In this document: piece after piece, positions 32,079 to 40,113 of the stretch | How positions within the stretch are numbered: the stretch's first letter is position 1 | Layout: each line of letters opens with the position of its first letter | Position numbers and translations under genes: made by a program | The notes under the pieces: generated by a model | Seen by the model: the letters and a program-made list of their open reading frames with translations, nothing else | What the model was told of the DNA's origin: nothing | Database searches by the model: none | From: Micromonospora sp. MA102 | GTDB taxonomy: Bacteria; Actinomycetota; Actinomycetes; Mycobacteriales; Micromonosporaceae | Length of the DNA: 64,000 nt | Direction: 5' to 3' | Assembly: GCF_025460765.1 (NCBI RefSeq) | Contig: NZ_JAMWEG010000006.1 | Location: forward strand, 248,001-312,000

Positions 32079-33113
32079 TCAGGGTGCGGTCGGAGCGGGG
32101 GTGGCCGGAGACACGGCCGCCCCCGCCGGCGCCGGTGGGGCCGGCGGGTAGAGCCGGGCCAGGGCGTGCGCCGTGGCGGTGAGGCGTTCGCGCAGCTCGG
32201 CCGGCGCCAGCACCTCCACCTCGGCGCCGAGCTTCAGCAGCTCGGTGTGGGCGTGCCGCACCGACTCGATCGGCACGGTGGTCTCCAGCCAGCCGTCCGG
32301 TCCGGGCTCGCCGGCCGCCGCACGGGCCGCCCGGCTCATCTCCGGCGGGAAGACGTACGGCATGAACTCCAGCGCGGCCACGGTCAGCCGGATCCGGGCC
32401 TGGTCCCGGTAGACGTCCCGCTCGTAGCGCTCGGTCCACTCCCGCCAGTAGTCGGCCAGGTCGAAGTCGGCGGGCCGCTCGTAACGCTCGTCGCGGATCA
32501 CCACGTCGAGGACCGCGCCGACCCGGTACGTGCGCAGCTGCTCGTCGCAGCGGGCCACCAGATACCACCGCCCCGCCTTGAGCACCACACCCAGCGGGGC
32601 GACCACCCGGGTCACTTCGCGCGGCGCACGCCAGCGCCGGTAGCGCATCTCCACCAGCCGGTCCTCCCACACGGCCCGGGCCAGCGCGGTCAGGTGCGGG
32701 GTGGGTTCGGGGTGCCGGAACCAGCCGGGCGCGTCCAGGTGGAACCGCTGCCGGGCCCGGCCACCCCGGTCGGCCAGTTCGTCGGGGAGCGCGGCGAGCA
32801 CCTTCAGCTCGGCGGCCGCCACCACCGGCCCGAGGCCCAGGTCGGCGGCCGGACCGGGCATGCCGGCCAGGAACAGCGCCTCGGCCTCCGGCGCGGTCAG
32901 CCCGGTCAGGCGGGTCCGGTAGCCCTCCAGCAGCCGGTAGCCGCCGGCCGGGCCCCGGTCGGCGTACACCGGGACGCCGGCGGCGCCGAGCGACTCGACG
33001 TCTCGGTAAACGGTCCGGACCGACACCTCCAGGGCGTCGGCGAGCTCCTGGGCGGTCATCCGGCCCCGCGTCTGCAGGAGCAGCAGCAGGGAGACCAGGC
33101 GGCTGGCACGCAC
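32079..33113 (-). CDS. WYL-domain transcriptional regulator (YafY-like)
   Basis: A 344-residue regulator. An N-terminal HTH_11 domain (LVSLLLLLQTRGRMTAQELA, VSVRTVYRDVESLGAAGVPV) is followed by the WYL ligand-sensing domain (LVEMRYRRWRAPREVTRVVA; KAGRWYLVARCDEQLRTYRV) and a C-terminal WCX-like extension. It starts at GTG 33113. WYL regulators of this type often sense DNA damage or nucleotide ligands. It is not clearly paired with a target, since the recombinase gene lies divergently 152 bases away. Confidence 0.9.
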   Translation of the reverse strand: MRASRLVSLLLLLQTRGRMTAQELADALEVSVRTVYRDVESLGAAGVPVYADRGPAGGYRLLEGYRTRLTGLTAPEAEALFLAGMPGPAADLGLGPVVAAAELKVLAALPDELADRGGRARQRFHLDAPGWFRHPEPTPHLTALARAVWEDRLVEMRYRRWRAPREVTRVVAPLGVVLKAGRWYLVARCDEQLRTYRVGAVLDVVIRDERYERPADFDLADYWREWTERYERDVYRDQARIRLTVAALEFMPYVFPPEMSRAARAAAGEPGPDGWLETTVPIESVRHAHTELLKLGAEVEVLAPAELRERLTATAHALARLYPPAPPAPAGAAVSPATPAPTAP

Positions 33114-33265
33114 GCCGTGACGGTATCCCGGTCCGGTGGGCTGCCGGCGCGCCGGCCGGCCGAAGCCGCCCGGGTCGCCGCGGAGAGGCCGGCCGGTGGA
33201 GGCGGCGGGAGATCGTCGGGCGCGCCTCGTCGCGAATCGCCCGGCGGGCTGAGAGCCTTTCTCAC

Positions 33266-34255
33266 ATGCTGCGTCCCGAGGTGCTGCCCCGCGGGTCGGT
33301 CCCCGCCCTTGAAGGCGGGCCGACCGACTTCACCGAGGCGTGGCTGCGCAACCGGAGGCTGTCCGAGCACACCCGGGACGCGTACCGGCGGGACGTCGCC
33401 GGCTGGCTGAGCTGGTGCGCCGGCCGGGGCCTCGACCCGCTGCGGGCCAGCTTCCTCGACGTCAACGCCTACGGGCGGGAGCTGGAGTCCACGCCGTGCG
33501 GGCGGGGCGGTCGGCCGCTGACCCCGGCCACCGTGGCCCGCCGCCTGTCGGCCCTGTCGAGCTGGTACGACTTCCTGGTCAAGCTGCGGGCCCTGGAGGC
33601 CAACCCGGTCGCCGCCGCCGACCGTCCCCGGGTCGACCGGGACCACTCGGCCACGATCGGGCTCACCCCCGACGAGGTGGACGCGCTGCTGGCCGCCGCC
33701 GACGCGGACACGGGTCCGACGGCCGCCCGCAACCGGGCCGCCATCGCGCTCCTGGCCGACCTGGGGCTACGGGTCGGCGAGCTGGTCTCGCTGGACCTCG
33801 CCGACCTGGGCGCCGAGCGCGGGCACCGCAGCGTCCGGTTCGTCGGCAAGGGCGGCAAGGTCCGCCGGCGCGCGCTCACCCCCGGCACCGCGTACGCCAT
33901 CGACGCCTACCTGGCGGCGCGCGCCGCGGCCGAGGGGGTGAGCGTGCCGGAGCTGACCGGTCCGCTGCTGGCCACCGCGACCGGCGGGCGGCTGGACCGG
34001 CACGCGGTGTTCCGGTTGGTGCGCCGGCTCGCCCAGGCCGCCGGGATCCCCGCCTGGGCGAAGCTGTCCCCGCACTCGCTGCGGCACGCGTTCGCCACGA
34101 CGGCCCGCGCCGAGGGGGTGCCGCTGGAGGACGTGCAGGACGCCATGGGGCATGCGGACCCGCGCACCACCCGCCGCTACGACCGGGACCGGCACAACCT
34201 GGACCGTGACCCGGCGTACGCGATCTGGGCCGCCCGCGCCCGCCGGCGCGGATAA
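33266..34255 (+). CDS. Tyrosine recombinase (XerC/XerD-like)
   Basis: A 329-residue site-specific recombinase with an N-terminal SAM-like core-binding domain (residues 22-105) and a complete catalytic set: Arg169 (LGLRVGELVSL), Lys near 195-198 (VGKGGKVRRR), His270-x-x-Arg273 (SPHSLRHAFAT), His296 (AMGHADPRTT) and Tyr305 (TRRYDRD). Length and organisation match XerC/D, but the genuine XerC/XerD of actinobacteria have other neighbours. No tRNA, excisionase or attachment repeats are visible nearby, so it is a solo integrase. A short dyad TGAGA-n5-TCTCA (33250-33264) precedes the ATG. It could invert or integrate a distant site. Confidence 0.9.
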   Translation: MLRPEVLPRGSVPALEGGPTDFTEAWLRNRRLSEHTRDAYRRDVAGWLSWCAGRGLDPLRASFLDVNAYGRELESTPCGRGGRPLTPATVARRLSALSSWYDFLVKLRALEANPVAAADRPRVDRDHSATIGLTPDEVDALLAAADADTGPTAARNRAAIALLADLGLRVGELVSLDLADLGAERGHRSVRFVGKGGKVRRRALTPGTAYAIDAYLAARAAAEGVSVPELTGPLLATATGGRLDRHAVFRLVRRLAQAAGIPAWAKLSPHSLRHAFATTARAEGVPLEDVQDAMGHADPRTTRRYDRDRHNLDRDPAYAIWAARARRRG

Positions 34256-34263
34256 CCGCTTGA

Positions 34264-34283
34264 CGGAGTGAGTACTCACTCCG
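34264..34283. promoter_or_regulatory. Perfect 20-bp palindrome, TetR operator
   Basis: CGGAGTGAGTACTCACTCCG is fully self-complementary, overlaps a TTGACG -35-like box (34260-34265) and lies immediately before the TetR gene. Length and symmetry fit a TetR-dimer operator for autoregulation. Confidence 0.75.
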
Positions 34284-34284
34284 C

Positions 34285-34938
34285 ATGCTGTCCGGCATGA
34301 CCGATCCACAGCCACCCCGGCGCCGCGCCCCCGGCATGAGCCCCGACGAGCGCCGGGCCATGATCGTGCGGGCCGCACTGCCCCTGCTCGCCACGCACGG
34401 TGCGGCGGTCACCACCGCGCAGGTGGCCCGCGCCGCCGGCATCGGCGAGGCGACCGTCTTCCGTGCCTTCCCCGACAAGGACGCCCTGCTCGACGCCGCC
34501 GTCGCCGAGGCGTTGCGCCCCGACACCGCGCTCGCCGAACTGGCCGCAATCCCGCTGGACCAGCCGCTGGCCGAGAGGCTCACCGCCGCCGCCACGGCGC
34601 TGCTTGCCCACCTGGACCGGCTCGGCGCGGTGCTCGCCGTCGCCCACACCGCCGGCCGCCCCGGCCGGGCCCGCCGCGCCGCGGCCGGGGACCAGCCGCC
34701 GCCCGACGGCGCCGCCCGCCAGGAGTCGGCTACCGCCACCCGGGCGGCGGTCGCGGCCCTGTTCGCCCCGGAAGGGGATCGGCTGCGGCTGCCGGCCGAC
34801 CGGCTGGCCGCCCTGTTCCTCGCCGTCCTGCTGCCCGGCCGCCCGCCACTGGCGGACGACCGGCCCACCCCGACCGAGCTGGTCGACCTGTTCCTGCACG
34901 GCGCGCTCGCGCCGGCCGCTCCGGAGGAGAGTCGATGA
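34285..34938 (+). CDS. TetR family regulator
   Basis: A 217-residue regulator with a clear TetR_N domain: MIVRAALPLLATHGAAVTTA then QVARAAGIGEATVFRAFPDK. The effector half is Ala/Leu-rich. ATG 34285 is the first start after the palindrome; ATG 34297 (MTDPQPP) is a good alternative. The stop overlaps the VOC gene (ATGA), so it controls an operon including itself, the VOC protein and perhaps the LLM oxidoreductase. Confidence 0.88.
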   Translation: MLSGMTDPQPPRRRAPGMSPDERRAMIVRAALPLLATHGAAVTTAQVARAAGIGEATVFRAFPDKDALLDAAVAEALRPDTALAELAAIPLDQPLAERLTAAATALLAHLDRLGAVLAVAHTAGRPGRARRAAAGDQPPPDGAARQESATATRAAVAALFAPEGDRLRLPADRLAALFLAVLLPGRPPLADDRPTPTELVDLFLHGALAPAAPEESR

Positions 34939-35309
34939 CCGTCACCCTCAACCACACCATCGTCCCGGCCCGCGACCACCACGCCGCCGCCCGGTTCTTC
35001 GCCGACGTGATGGGTCTGCCGGTCCTGCCGCCCGCGGGCCGGCACGGCCACTTCGCCCCGGTACGGGTCAACGACCAGCTCACCATGGACTTCATGAGCG
35101 TTCCCGCGCCGGAGGGGCACCACCTGGCCTTCGACGTGGACCCGGCCACCTTCGACGCGATCCTGGCCCGGCTGCGCGCCGCCGGTGTGCCCTACGGCAG
35201 CGAGCCGGGGGAGCCGGACAACGGTCGCACCGACCATCCGTTGTGCGCCCGGGGACTGTTCTTCCGCGACGACGCGGGCAACCTCTTCGAGGTGATGTCC
35301 CCGGCCTGA
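34935..35309 (+). CDS. VOC (glyoxalase-fold) protein
   Basis: A 124-residue protein of the vicinal-oxygen-chelate fold: NHTIVPARDHHAAARFFADV, HHLAFDVDPATFDAILARLR and GLFFRDDAGNLFEVMSP, giving His and Glu metal ligands. Translationally coupled to the TetR gene. Probably a detoxifying or antibiotic-binding enzyme induced through that regulator. Confidence 0.87.
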   Translation: MTVTLNHTIVPARDHHAAARFFADVMGLPVLPPAGRHGHFAPVRVNDQLTMDFMSVPAPEGHHLAFDVDPATFDAILARLRAAGVPYGSEPGEPDNGRTDHPLCARGLFFRDDAGNLFEVMSPA

Positions 35310-35338
35310 CCGTCGCACCCCGGCCGTAGGGTGCCGGA

Positions 35339-36184
35339 ATGCGGCACGGGCTGGAGATCTCCTGCGGAGGCGCCTCGGTGACGGTGTCCGACCTGGTCGC
35401 GCTCGGCGAGCTGGCCGAGCGGGCCGGCTGGGACGGGGTGTTCCTGGAGGACTACCTCATCCACCACGCCGGGGACGACCCGCCGACCTGGGATCCCTGG
35501 CTGGTGCTGGCGGCGGTGGCCGGCCGCACCGACCGGGTCCGGCTGGGCACCACGGTGACCGCGCTGCCCCGGCGCCGCCCGGCCAAGCTGGCCCGCGAGG
35601 TGCTCACCCTCGACCACCTCTCCGGCGGGCGGGCCGGGGTCGCGGTGGGTGTCGGCGACCCGGCCGACCGGGGGCTCGCCGCGTTCGGCGAGCCGACCGA
35701 CGTGAAGACCCGCGCCGCGATGCTCGACGAGGGCCTCGACCTGCTGGTCGGGCTGCTCGGCGGCGAGCGGGTCACGCACCGGGGCGCGCACTACCGGGCC
35801 GACGGGGTGGCGTTGCGGCCCGCGCCCGTGCAGTCGCCCCGGGTGCCGGTCTGGGTCGGCGGCAGCCTGCAGGCCGGGGCCGTGCTGCGGCGGGCCGCCC
35901 GCGCGGACGGCATCGTGCCCTACAAGCTGACCGACACGGCCGGCTGGTCCGACGTCGCTCCCGACGAGGTGCGCGACCTCGTCGCCGCGCTGCCGGCGAC
36001 CCGCGCCGACGGCCAGCCGTTCGACGTGGCGATCGGTGGCCGGCGGCGGCGACCCGACGAGCGGGCCGAGCGGGCCTACCTGGCGGAGCTGGCGGCGGCC
36101 GGCGCGACGTGGTGGCTGGAGTACGTCCCGGCGGGCGATCCGGCCGCCATGCGCGCGGCGGTCGCCCGAGGTCCCCTGCGCTGA
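35339..36184 (+). CDS. LLM-class flavin/F420-dependent oxidoreductase
   Basis: A 281-residue luciferase-like TIM-barrel enzyme. Visible signatures are ELAERAGWDGVFLEDYL, VLAAVAGRTDRVRLGTTVTA, REVLTLDHLSGGRAGVAVGV and VPVWVGGSLQAGAVLRRAAR. In actinobacteria many such enzymes use F420 or FMN. A TAGGGT box lies 6 bases before the ATG, so it can be transcribed separately from the TetR-VOC pair that ends 29 bases upstream. The substrate is unknown. Confidence 0.88.
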   Translation: MRHGLEISCGGASVTVSDLVALGELAERAGWDGVFLEDYLIHHAGDDPPTWDPWLVLAAVAGRTDRVRLGTTVTALPRRRPAKLAREVLTLDHLSGGRAGVAVGVGDPADRGLAAFGEPTDVKTRAAMLDEGLDLLVGLLGGERVTHRGAHYRADGVALRPAPVQSPRVPVWVGGSLQAGAVLRRAARADGIVPYKLTDTAGWSDVAPDEVRDLVAALPATRADGQPFDVAIGGRRRRPDERAERAYLAELAAAGATWWLEYVPAGDPAAMRAAVARGPLR

Positions 36185-36188
36185 CCGT

Positions 36189-36590
36189 TCAGCGCCCGCG
36201 CGACGGCCGCTGGCGGGCGTCGTAGTCCTGGCGGGCCTGCTCGACCCGGTCGAGGTGGCCGGCCGACCACTGCGCCAGGTGGGCGAAGAGCGGGGCCAGG
36301 CTGCTCCCCAGCTCGGTGATCTCGTATTCCACCCGGGGTGGGACCTCGGCGTGGTAGGTGCGCCGCACGAGGCCGTCGCGTTCGAGTTGCCGCAGCCGCT
36401 GGGTGAGCACCTTCGGGGTGATGGTGGCGAGCCGCCGTTCCAGCTCGACGAAGCGCTGCCGGCCGTATTCGTGCAGGGCCCAGAGGATCGGCGTGGTCCA
36501 GCGGCTGAAGACGAGGTCGACCACCGGGGCGATCGGGCAGGCCTGTTCCGGGTCACCGCCGGTCCGGGGCTGCCAGGTGGTGCTGCTCAC
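36189..36590 (-). CDS. HxlR family winged-helix regulator
   Basis: A 133-residue regulator. The single conserved cysteine of the family is present in EQACPIAPVVDLV; the HTH is YGRQRFVELERRLATITPKV then LTQRLRQLERDGLVRRTYHA, and the wing is VPPRVEYEITELG. HxlR proteins often sense aldehydes, quinones or disulfide stress through that cysteine. The GTG start follows GGGAGG. It is divergent from the NmrA-like gene, and the palindrome AGGTACCT in the spacer recurs before the VOC gene at 37932. Confidence 0.9.
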   Translation of the reverse strand: MSSTTWQPRTGGDPEQACPIAPVVDLVFSRWTTPILWALHEYGRQRFVELERRLATITPKVLTQRLRQLERDGLVRRTYHAEVPPRVEYEITELGSSLAPLFAHLAQWSAGHLDRVEQARQDYDARQRPSRGR

Positions 36591-36618
36591 AGTTCCTCCC
36601 GAAGCCGTTACTTTCCTC

Positions 36619-36628
36619 TAGGTACCTA
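36619..36628. promoter_or_regulatory. Putative HxlR operator, site 1
   Basis: The palindrome TAGGTACCTA overlaps a TACTAT box (36627-36632) in the spacer between the HxlR and NmrA-like genes. The core AGGTACCT occurs again at 37949-37956 before a VOC gene. Confidence 0.5.
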
Positions 36629-36686
36629 CTATACGCAGGAGATTAACGTGCTCGGTGTTCACATCTGACACCGAGAGGGGCACCTC

Positions 36687-37514
36687 ATGATCGTGGTTAC
36701 CGGCGCGACGGGGAACGTCGGACGGCCGCTGGTGCGGGCGCTGGCCGGGGCGGGTGAACCGGTGACGGCCGTGTCCCGGCGCGTCGCCGCGGCGGATCTG
36801 CCACCGGGCGTACGGGCGGTCCGCGCCGACCTGGCCGACCCGGCCGGGCTGAAGACGGCGTTCGACGGCGCCGAGGCGTTGTTCCTGCTGTTCACCGGCG
36901 GGCAGTTGACCGGCGGCGCGGACCCGGGCGCCATCCTCGACACCGCGCGGCAGGCGGGCGTACGCCGGGTGGTCCTGCTGTCCTCGCAGGGCGTCGCCAC
37001 GAAGCGCCACCCACCCGAGCAGGAGGAGGCGGTCCGCGCGTCCGGGCTGGAGTGGACGGTGCTGCGGCCGGCCGGCTTCCACTCCAATGCCCTCGCCTGG
37101 GCGCCCGGGGTGCGCTCCGGGCGGATCGTGCACGCGCCCTTCGGCGACGTGGCGCTGCCGAGCGTCGACCCGGCCGACATCGCCGAGGTCGCGGCGATCG
37201 CGCTGCGCGACAGCCGCCACGCCGGCGGCACCTACGAGCTGACCGGCCCTGCGGCGGTCTCGCCCCGCGAGCGGGCGGCGGCGCTCGCGGCGGCGCTCGG
37301 CGAGCCGGTCCGGTTCGTCGAGCAGACCCCGCAGGAGGCGCGGCAGCAGCTGCTGGCGTTCATGCCGGAGCCGGTGGTGACGGCGACCCTGGGCATCCTG
37401 GGCACGCCCGCACCGGCCGAGCAGCGTGTCAGCCCGGACGTCGCGCGGCTGCTCGGCCGGGAGCCACGCGGCTTCGCCGACTGGGCGGCGCGGCACGTCG
37501 CCGACTTCCGTTGA
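36687..37514 (+). CDS. NmrA-like NAD(P)-binding protein (atypical SDR)
   Basis: A 275-residue protein with the glycine-rich cofactor motif IVVTGATGNVGRPLVRAL at the start, GAEALFLLFTGGQ, and VRRVVLLSSQGVAT replacing the classical catalytic tyrosine region. It belongs to the atypical extended SDR group with NmrA and quinone-reductase-like QorB. It is divergent from the HxlR regulator, a pairing seen for quinone/aldehyde-responsive systems, so a role in reducing such compounds is likely. Confidence 0.87.
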   Translation: MIVVTGATGNVGRPLVRALAGAGEPVTAVSRRVAAADLPPGVRAVRADLADPAGLKTAFDGAEALFLLFTGGQLTGGADPGAILDTARQAGVRRVVLLSSQGVATKRHPPEQEEAVRASGLEWTVLRPAGFHSNALAWAPGVRSGRIVHAPFGDVALPSVDPADIAEVAAIALRDSRHAGGTYELTGPAAVSPRERAAALAAALGEPVRFVEQTPQEARQQLLAFMPEPVVTATLGILGTPAPAEQRVSPDVARLLGREPRGFADWAARHVADFR

Positions 37515-37517
37515 CGG

Positions 37518-37555
37518 CCCGCCGGCCCGCCGAACAACCCCGGCGGGCCGGCGGG
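37518..37555. terminator. Two-way terminator hairpin
   Basis: A perfect 15-bp stem (37518-37532 with 37541-37555) and an eight-base loop separate the convergent NmrA-like and VOC genes. Confidence 0.8.
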
Positions 37556-37560
37556 GGTGG

Positions 37561-37932
37561 TCAGCCCTGCGGCCGGGGGCAGAGGCAGAACGGCTGGCCG
37601 ATCGGGTCGAGCAGCACGGTCCACCGCTCGCCCCCCGGCTGGAACTCCGGCCGGGTCGCGCCGGCCGCCACGAGGTCCTTCTCCGCCAGGGCCACGTCGT
37701 CGACGTAGAGGTCGAGGTGGTAGCGCTTGCCGGCCGTGTCGTCCGGCCAGGCCGGCGGCGCGTACCCGGGTACCAGGCCGAAGCCGATCGAGGTTCCGTC
37801 CTTGCTGATCATGGCGTATTCGGCCTGGCTGTGGGTGACCTCCCAGCCGAGGGCGCGGGAGTAGAACGCGGCGTGGGCGGCCGGGTCGGAGCTGTCGAGG
37901 TTGACCATCGCGAGGTCGGCGTGCTCTGTCAT
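37561..37932 (-). CDS. VOC (glyoxalase-fold) protein
   Basis: A 123-residue VOC protein: MVNLDSSDPAAHAAFYSRAL, WEVTHSQAEYAMISKDGTSI, KRYHLDLYVDDVALAEKDLV and a C-terminal VLLDPIGQPFCLCPRPQG. This is the actinobacterial glyoxalase_6-like type. The AGGTACCT palindrome 17-24 bases before its start also occurs in the HxlR-NmrA spacer, hinting at shared control. Confidence 0.87.
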   Translation of the reverse strand: MTEHADLAMVNLDSSDPAAHAAFYSRALGWEVTHSQAEYAMISKDGTSIGFGLVPGYAPPAWPDDTAGKRYHLDLYVDDVALAEKDLVAAGATRPEFQPGGERWTVLLDPIGQPFCLCPRPQG

Positions 37933-37948
37933 GCCGGCAGTCTGCCGA

Positions 37949-37956
37949 AGGTACCT
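37949..37956. promoter_or_regulatory. Putative HxlR operator, site 2
   Basis: AGGTACCT lies just upstream of the VOC gene at 37932 and repeats the core of the HxlR spacer palindrome. In DNA of this composition an exact A/T-containing 8-mer is rare, and both copies found lie in promoter spacers. Confidence 0.4.
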
Positions 37957-38063
37957 GCCATCTTCTGTCAGGTTCGTCCGGCGGATCGCCGCCGAGCGAC
38001 CCGTCGGGCCGGGCCGTCACAACTTCCTGCGGACCGGCCCGCCAGTCTTTACCGTCGGTGGTG

Positions 38064-38525
38064 ATGGGCAGGGAACGGGCGGGGAGCCGGCCGGCCCGGC
38101 GCCGCCGCCGGCCGGTACGCGCCGGTGCGCTGGTCGCCGTCCTCGGGCTGGGCACCTGTTTGGTCGGGGTGGCCGGCCTCGGCGTCTGGAACGTGCAGGT
38201 GGTGCTGCAGGCCAACGGCCCGGTCCGGGACACCGCCGAGGCGTTCTTCCGCGAGGTCGCCGCCGGGGACACCGACCAGGCGTACGACAAGCTGTGCCGG
38301 GAGGCCCGCGGGAAGTGGAGCCAGGTCGGCTTCGGCAGTTGGGTGCGCACCCCGCCGCAGGTCAGCGGCTACGAGATCGTCGACGTGGCGGTGCAGACGC
38401 GGGGCGGCCGGCCCCGCGGCACGGTGACGGTGCGGCTGACCCGCGACGGCGGCGGCAGCGAGGAGCGGGAGCTGCCGATCGTGCAGGAGGACGGGAAGTG
38501 GCGGGTCTGCGGCGACCCGTTCTGA
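38064..38525 (+). CDS. Membrane-anchored hypothetical protein with a SnoaL/DUF4878-like outer domain
   Basis: A 153-residue protein: basic N-terminus, one membrane segment (residues about 23-45, AGALVAVLGLGTCLVGVAGL), then a small outer domain starting VRDTAEAFFREVAAGDTDQA and ending QEDGKWRVCGDPF. That order is typical of NTF2-like lipoprotein or membrane-anchored domains of the DUF4878 kind. The two cysteines (LCREARG, RVCGDPF) could form a disulfide. Starts at GTG 38058 or 38061 are also possible behind a TACCGT box. Confidence 0.65.
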   Translation: MGRERAGSRPARRRRRPVRAGALVAVLGLGTCLVGVAGLGVWNVQVVLQANGPVRDTAEAFFREVAAGDTDQAYDKLCREARGKWSQVGFGSWVRTPPQVSGYEIVDVAVQTRGGRPRGTVTVRLTRDGGGSEERELPIVQEDGKWRVCGDPF

Positions 38526-38531
38526 CCGCGG

Positions 38532-39305
38532 TCACCCCAGCTTCGGCTCGATCCAGGCCGCCGCGTCGTCGCAGGACGTGAGCCCGACGCTCTCGACCTT
38601 CAGCACCAGTCGGAGCTTGCCGGCTACCGGCACATCCACCTCGGCGACGTCCCCGAGCCCCAACTCCCGGCGGAAGGCCACCTCGCCGTCGACCAGCACG
38701 GTGAACCGGGTGCGGTAGTCGCCCGGCGCGGTGTCGGCCACGCCGGCCCGGGCCTGGAACCGGGTGAAGCCCGTGCCGAGGTTTAACGACGCCGTCTCGT
38801 CGTTGGTGGCGAAGCAGGTGGACGCGACGAGGCTCTGCTCGTACCGGTGGCCGGCGACGGTCGCGGGGCGGTGCCGCCAGCCCTCGCCGCCCTCGACGGG
38901 AGGCAGGTCGAACAGCCAGGCCCGGGACCCGGCGGGCGGCGGTGGCGCATTCGTGGTGGCGGGGCCCGGTGTCGCCGCCCCGTCCCGCGCCATGCCATCC
39001 TGCGCCACGGCGCCGGCCTGGGGATCCGGTGCGGGCCGCGCGGCGTAGCCGAAGATCGCCGCGCCGGCGACCGCGACGGCCAGGCCCAGCAGCGCGGTCC
39101 GGTCGACCGGCTGCCCCAGGCGGCGTACCAGGAGGTAACCGCCGGCCAGGACGGCGCCCGCGCTGGCCGCCAGGACGATGGGCCGGCCGCCGCCGGCGAG
39201 CAGCGCGGCCACCGCCGCCACGTCGGCGACCACGCCGACCCCGTGCGGCAGCAGGCGCGCGCGTCGGCCGTCGTCCGCTGCCGTGGTGATGACCTCGGTT
39301 CGCAC
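38532..39305 (-). CDS. Membrane protein with a C-terminal NPCBM/galactose-binding-like domain
   Basis: A 257-residue protein with three or four hydrophobic segments in the first 95 residues, a Pro/Ala-rich linker (TNAPPPPAGSR) and a C-terminal beta domain (WLFDLPPVEG, YEQSLVASTCFATNDETASL, TRFQARAGVADTAPGDYRTR, FTVLVDGEVAFRRELGLGD) fitting NPCBM/NEW2-like carbohydrate-binding folds. It may sense or bind glycans outside the membrane. It converges with the preceding gene with six bases between stops. Confidence 0.6.
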   Translation of the reverse strand: MRTEVITTAADDGRRARLLPHGVGVVADVAAVAALLAGGGRPIVLAASAGAVLAGGYLLVRRLGQPVDRTALLGLAVAVAGAAIFGYAARPAPDPQAGAVAQDGMARDGAATPGPATTNAPPPPAGSRAWLFDLPPVEGGEGWRHRPATVAGHRYEQSLVASTCFATNDETASLNLGTGFTRFQARAGVADTAPGDYRTRFTVLVDGEVAFRRELGLGDVAEVDVPVAGKLRLVLKVESVGLTSCDDAAAWIEPKLG

Positions 39306-39332
39306 GCGCCGTTTGTACCAGGCGCGCGCCCG

Positions 39333-40052
39333 TCAGGCGCGCGGGCCGAGGTCGCCGGAGCGGTAGTGGCGCCGGCACAGCACCTGGTAGCGCACGTCGG
39401 CGGTGTCCACGGTGTCGCCGATGACGACCTGCTCGCCTTCGCGCACCACCCGGCCCTCGACGACCCGGGCGTTGAGCCGCCCTTCGCGGCCGCACCAGCA
39501 GAGCACCTCGACCTGGATGCGGGCCACCTCGTCGGCGAGTTCGAACAGCCGCTGCGCGGCGGGGAACAGGCAGGAGCGGAAGTCGGTCGCCAGGCCGAAG
39601 GCGTACACGTCGACGTCGAAGTTGTCGACCAGGTCGGCCATCTGCTCGATGTGGGCCAGGTCGTAGAAGGACGCCTCGTCGCAGATCAGGTAGTCGACGC
39701 GGACGCCCTCGGCCCAGGCGTCGCGGACCAGGTCGCGCAGGTCCAGTTCGTCGGTCACCTCGACGGCGGAGTGGGCCAGCCCGATGCGGGTGGTGACCTG
39801 CGGGCCGAGCGAGCGGTCGATGCGGGTGGTCACCAGGCCGCGCCGGCCCTGCCGGGCGTGGTTGTAGTTCATCTGCAGCGCCATCGTGGACTTGCCGCAG
39901 TCCATCGGCCCCCAGAAGAACTTCAGCGCGGCGGCGTGCAGGGGCCGGCCGTTCACGGCGCGGGCGGCGGCGCAGCCGCCGGCACGGTCGTCGCCGGGGC
40001 CCGGAAGCGGGAGGGCCAGGCAGATCGGGGCGGCAGCGGCGTCGTCGGTCAC
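39333..40052 (-). CDS. tdk: Thymidine kinase
   Basis: A type II thymidine kinase that phosphorylates thymidine for salvage. The P-loop is FFWGPMDCGKSTMALQ, the lid/magnesium region is VDYLICDEASFYDLAHIEQM, and a zinc knuckle is suggested by VEVLCWCGREGR and VLCRRHYRSG. The annotated ATG gives 239 residues, about 30 longer than usual at the N-terminus; GTG 39956 (VNGRPLHAAALKFFWG) would give a normal start. It follows the UMF1 transporter gene by 61 bases on the same strand. Confidence 0.93.
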   Translation of the reverse strand: MTDDAAAAPICLALPLPGPGDDRAGGCAAARAVNGRPLHAAALKFFWGPMDCGKSTMALQMNYNHARQGRRGLVTTRIDRSLGPQVTTRIGLAHSAVEVTDELDLRDLVRDAWAEGVRVDYLICDEASFYDLAHIEQMADLVDNFDVDVYAFGLATDFRSCLFPAAQRLFELADEVARIQVEVLCWCGREGRLNARVVEGRVVREGEQVVIGDTVDTADVRYQVLCRRHYRSGDLGPRA

Positions 40053-40113
40053 GTCGGGGCAGCCTAGCCCATCGATCCGGAAGGATCTTGCCCGCGCACG
40101 GCGCGGGTGAACC

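Noticed and set aside
33266..34938. Integrated phage or genomic island around the recombinase
   Set aside because: There are no phage genes, tRNA or flanking direct repeats, and GC content and codon use match the rest of the window.
39333..40052. N-terminal extension of thymidine kinase as an extra domain
   Set aside because: The added 30 residues are low-complexity and a GTG at 39956 gives a normal length, so an over-long start is more likely.
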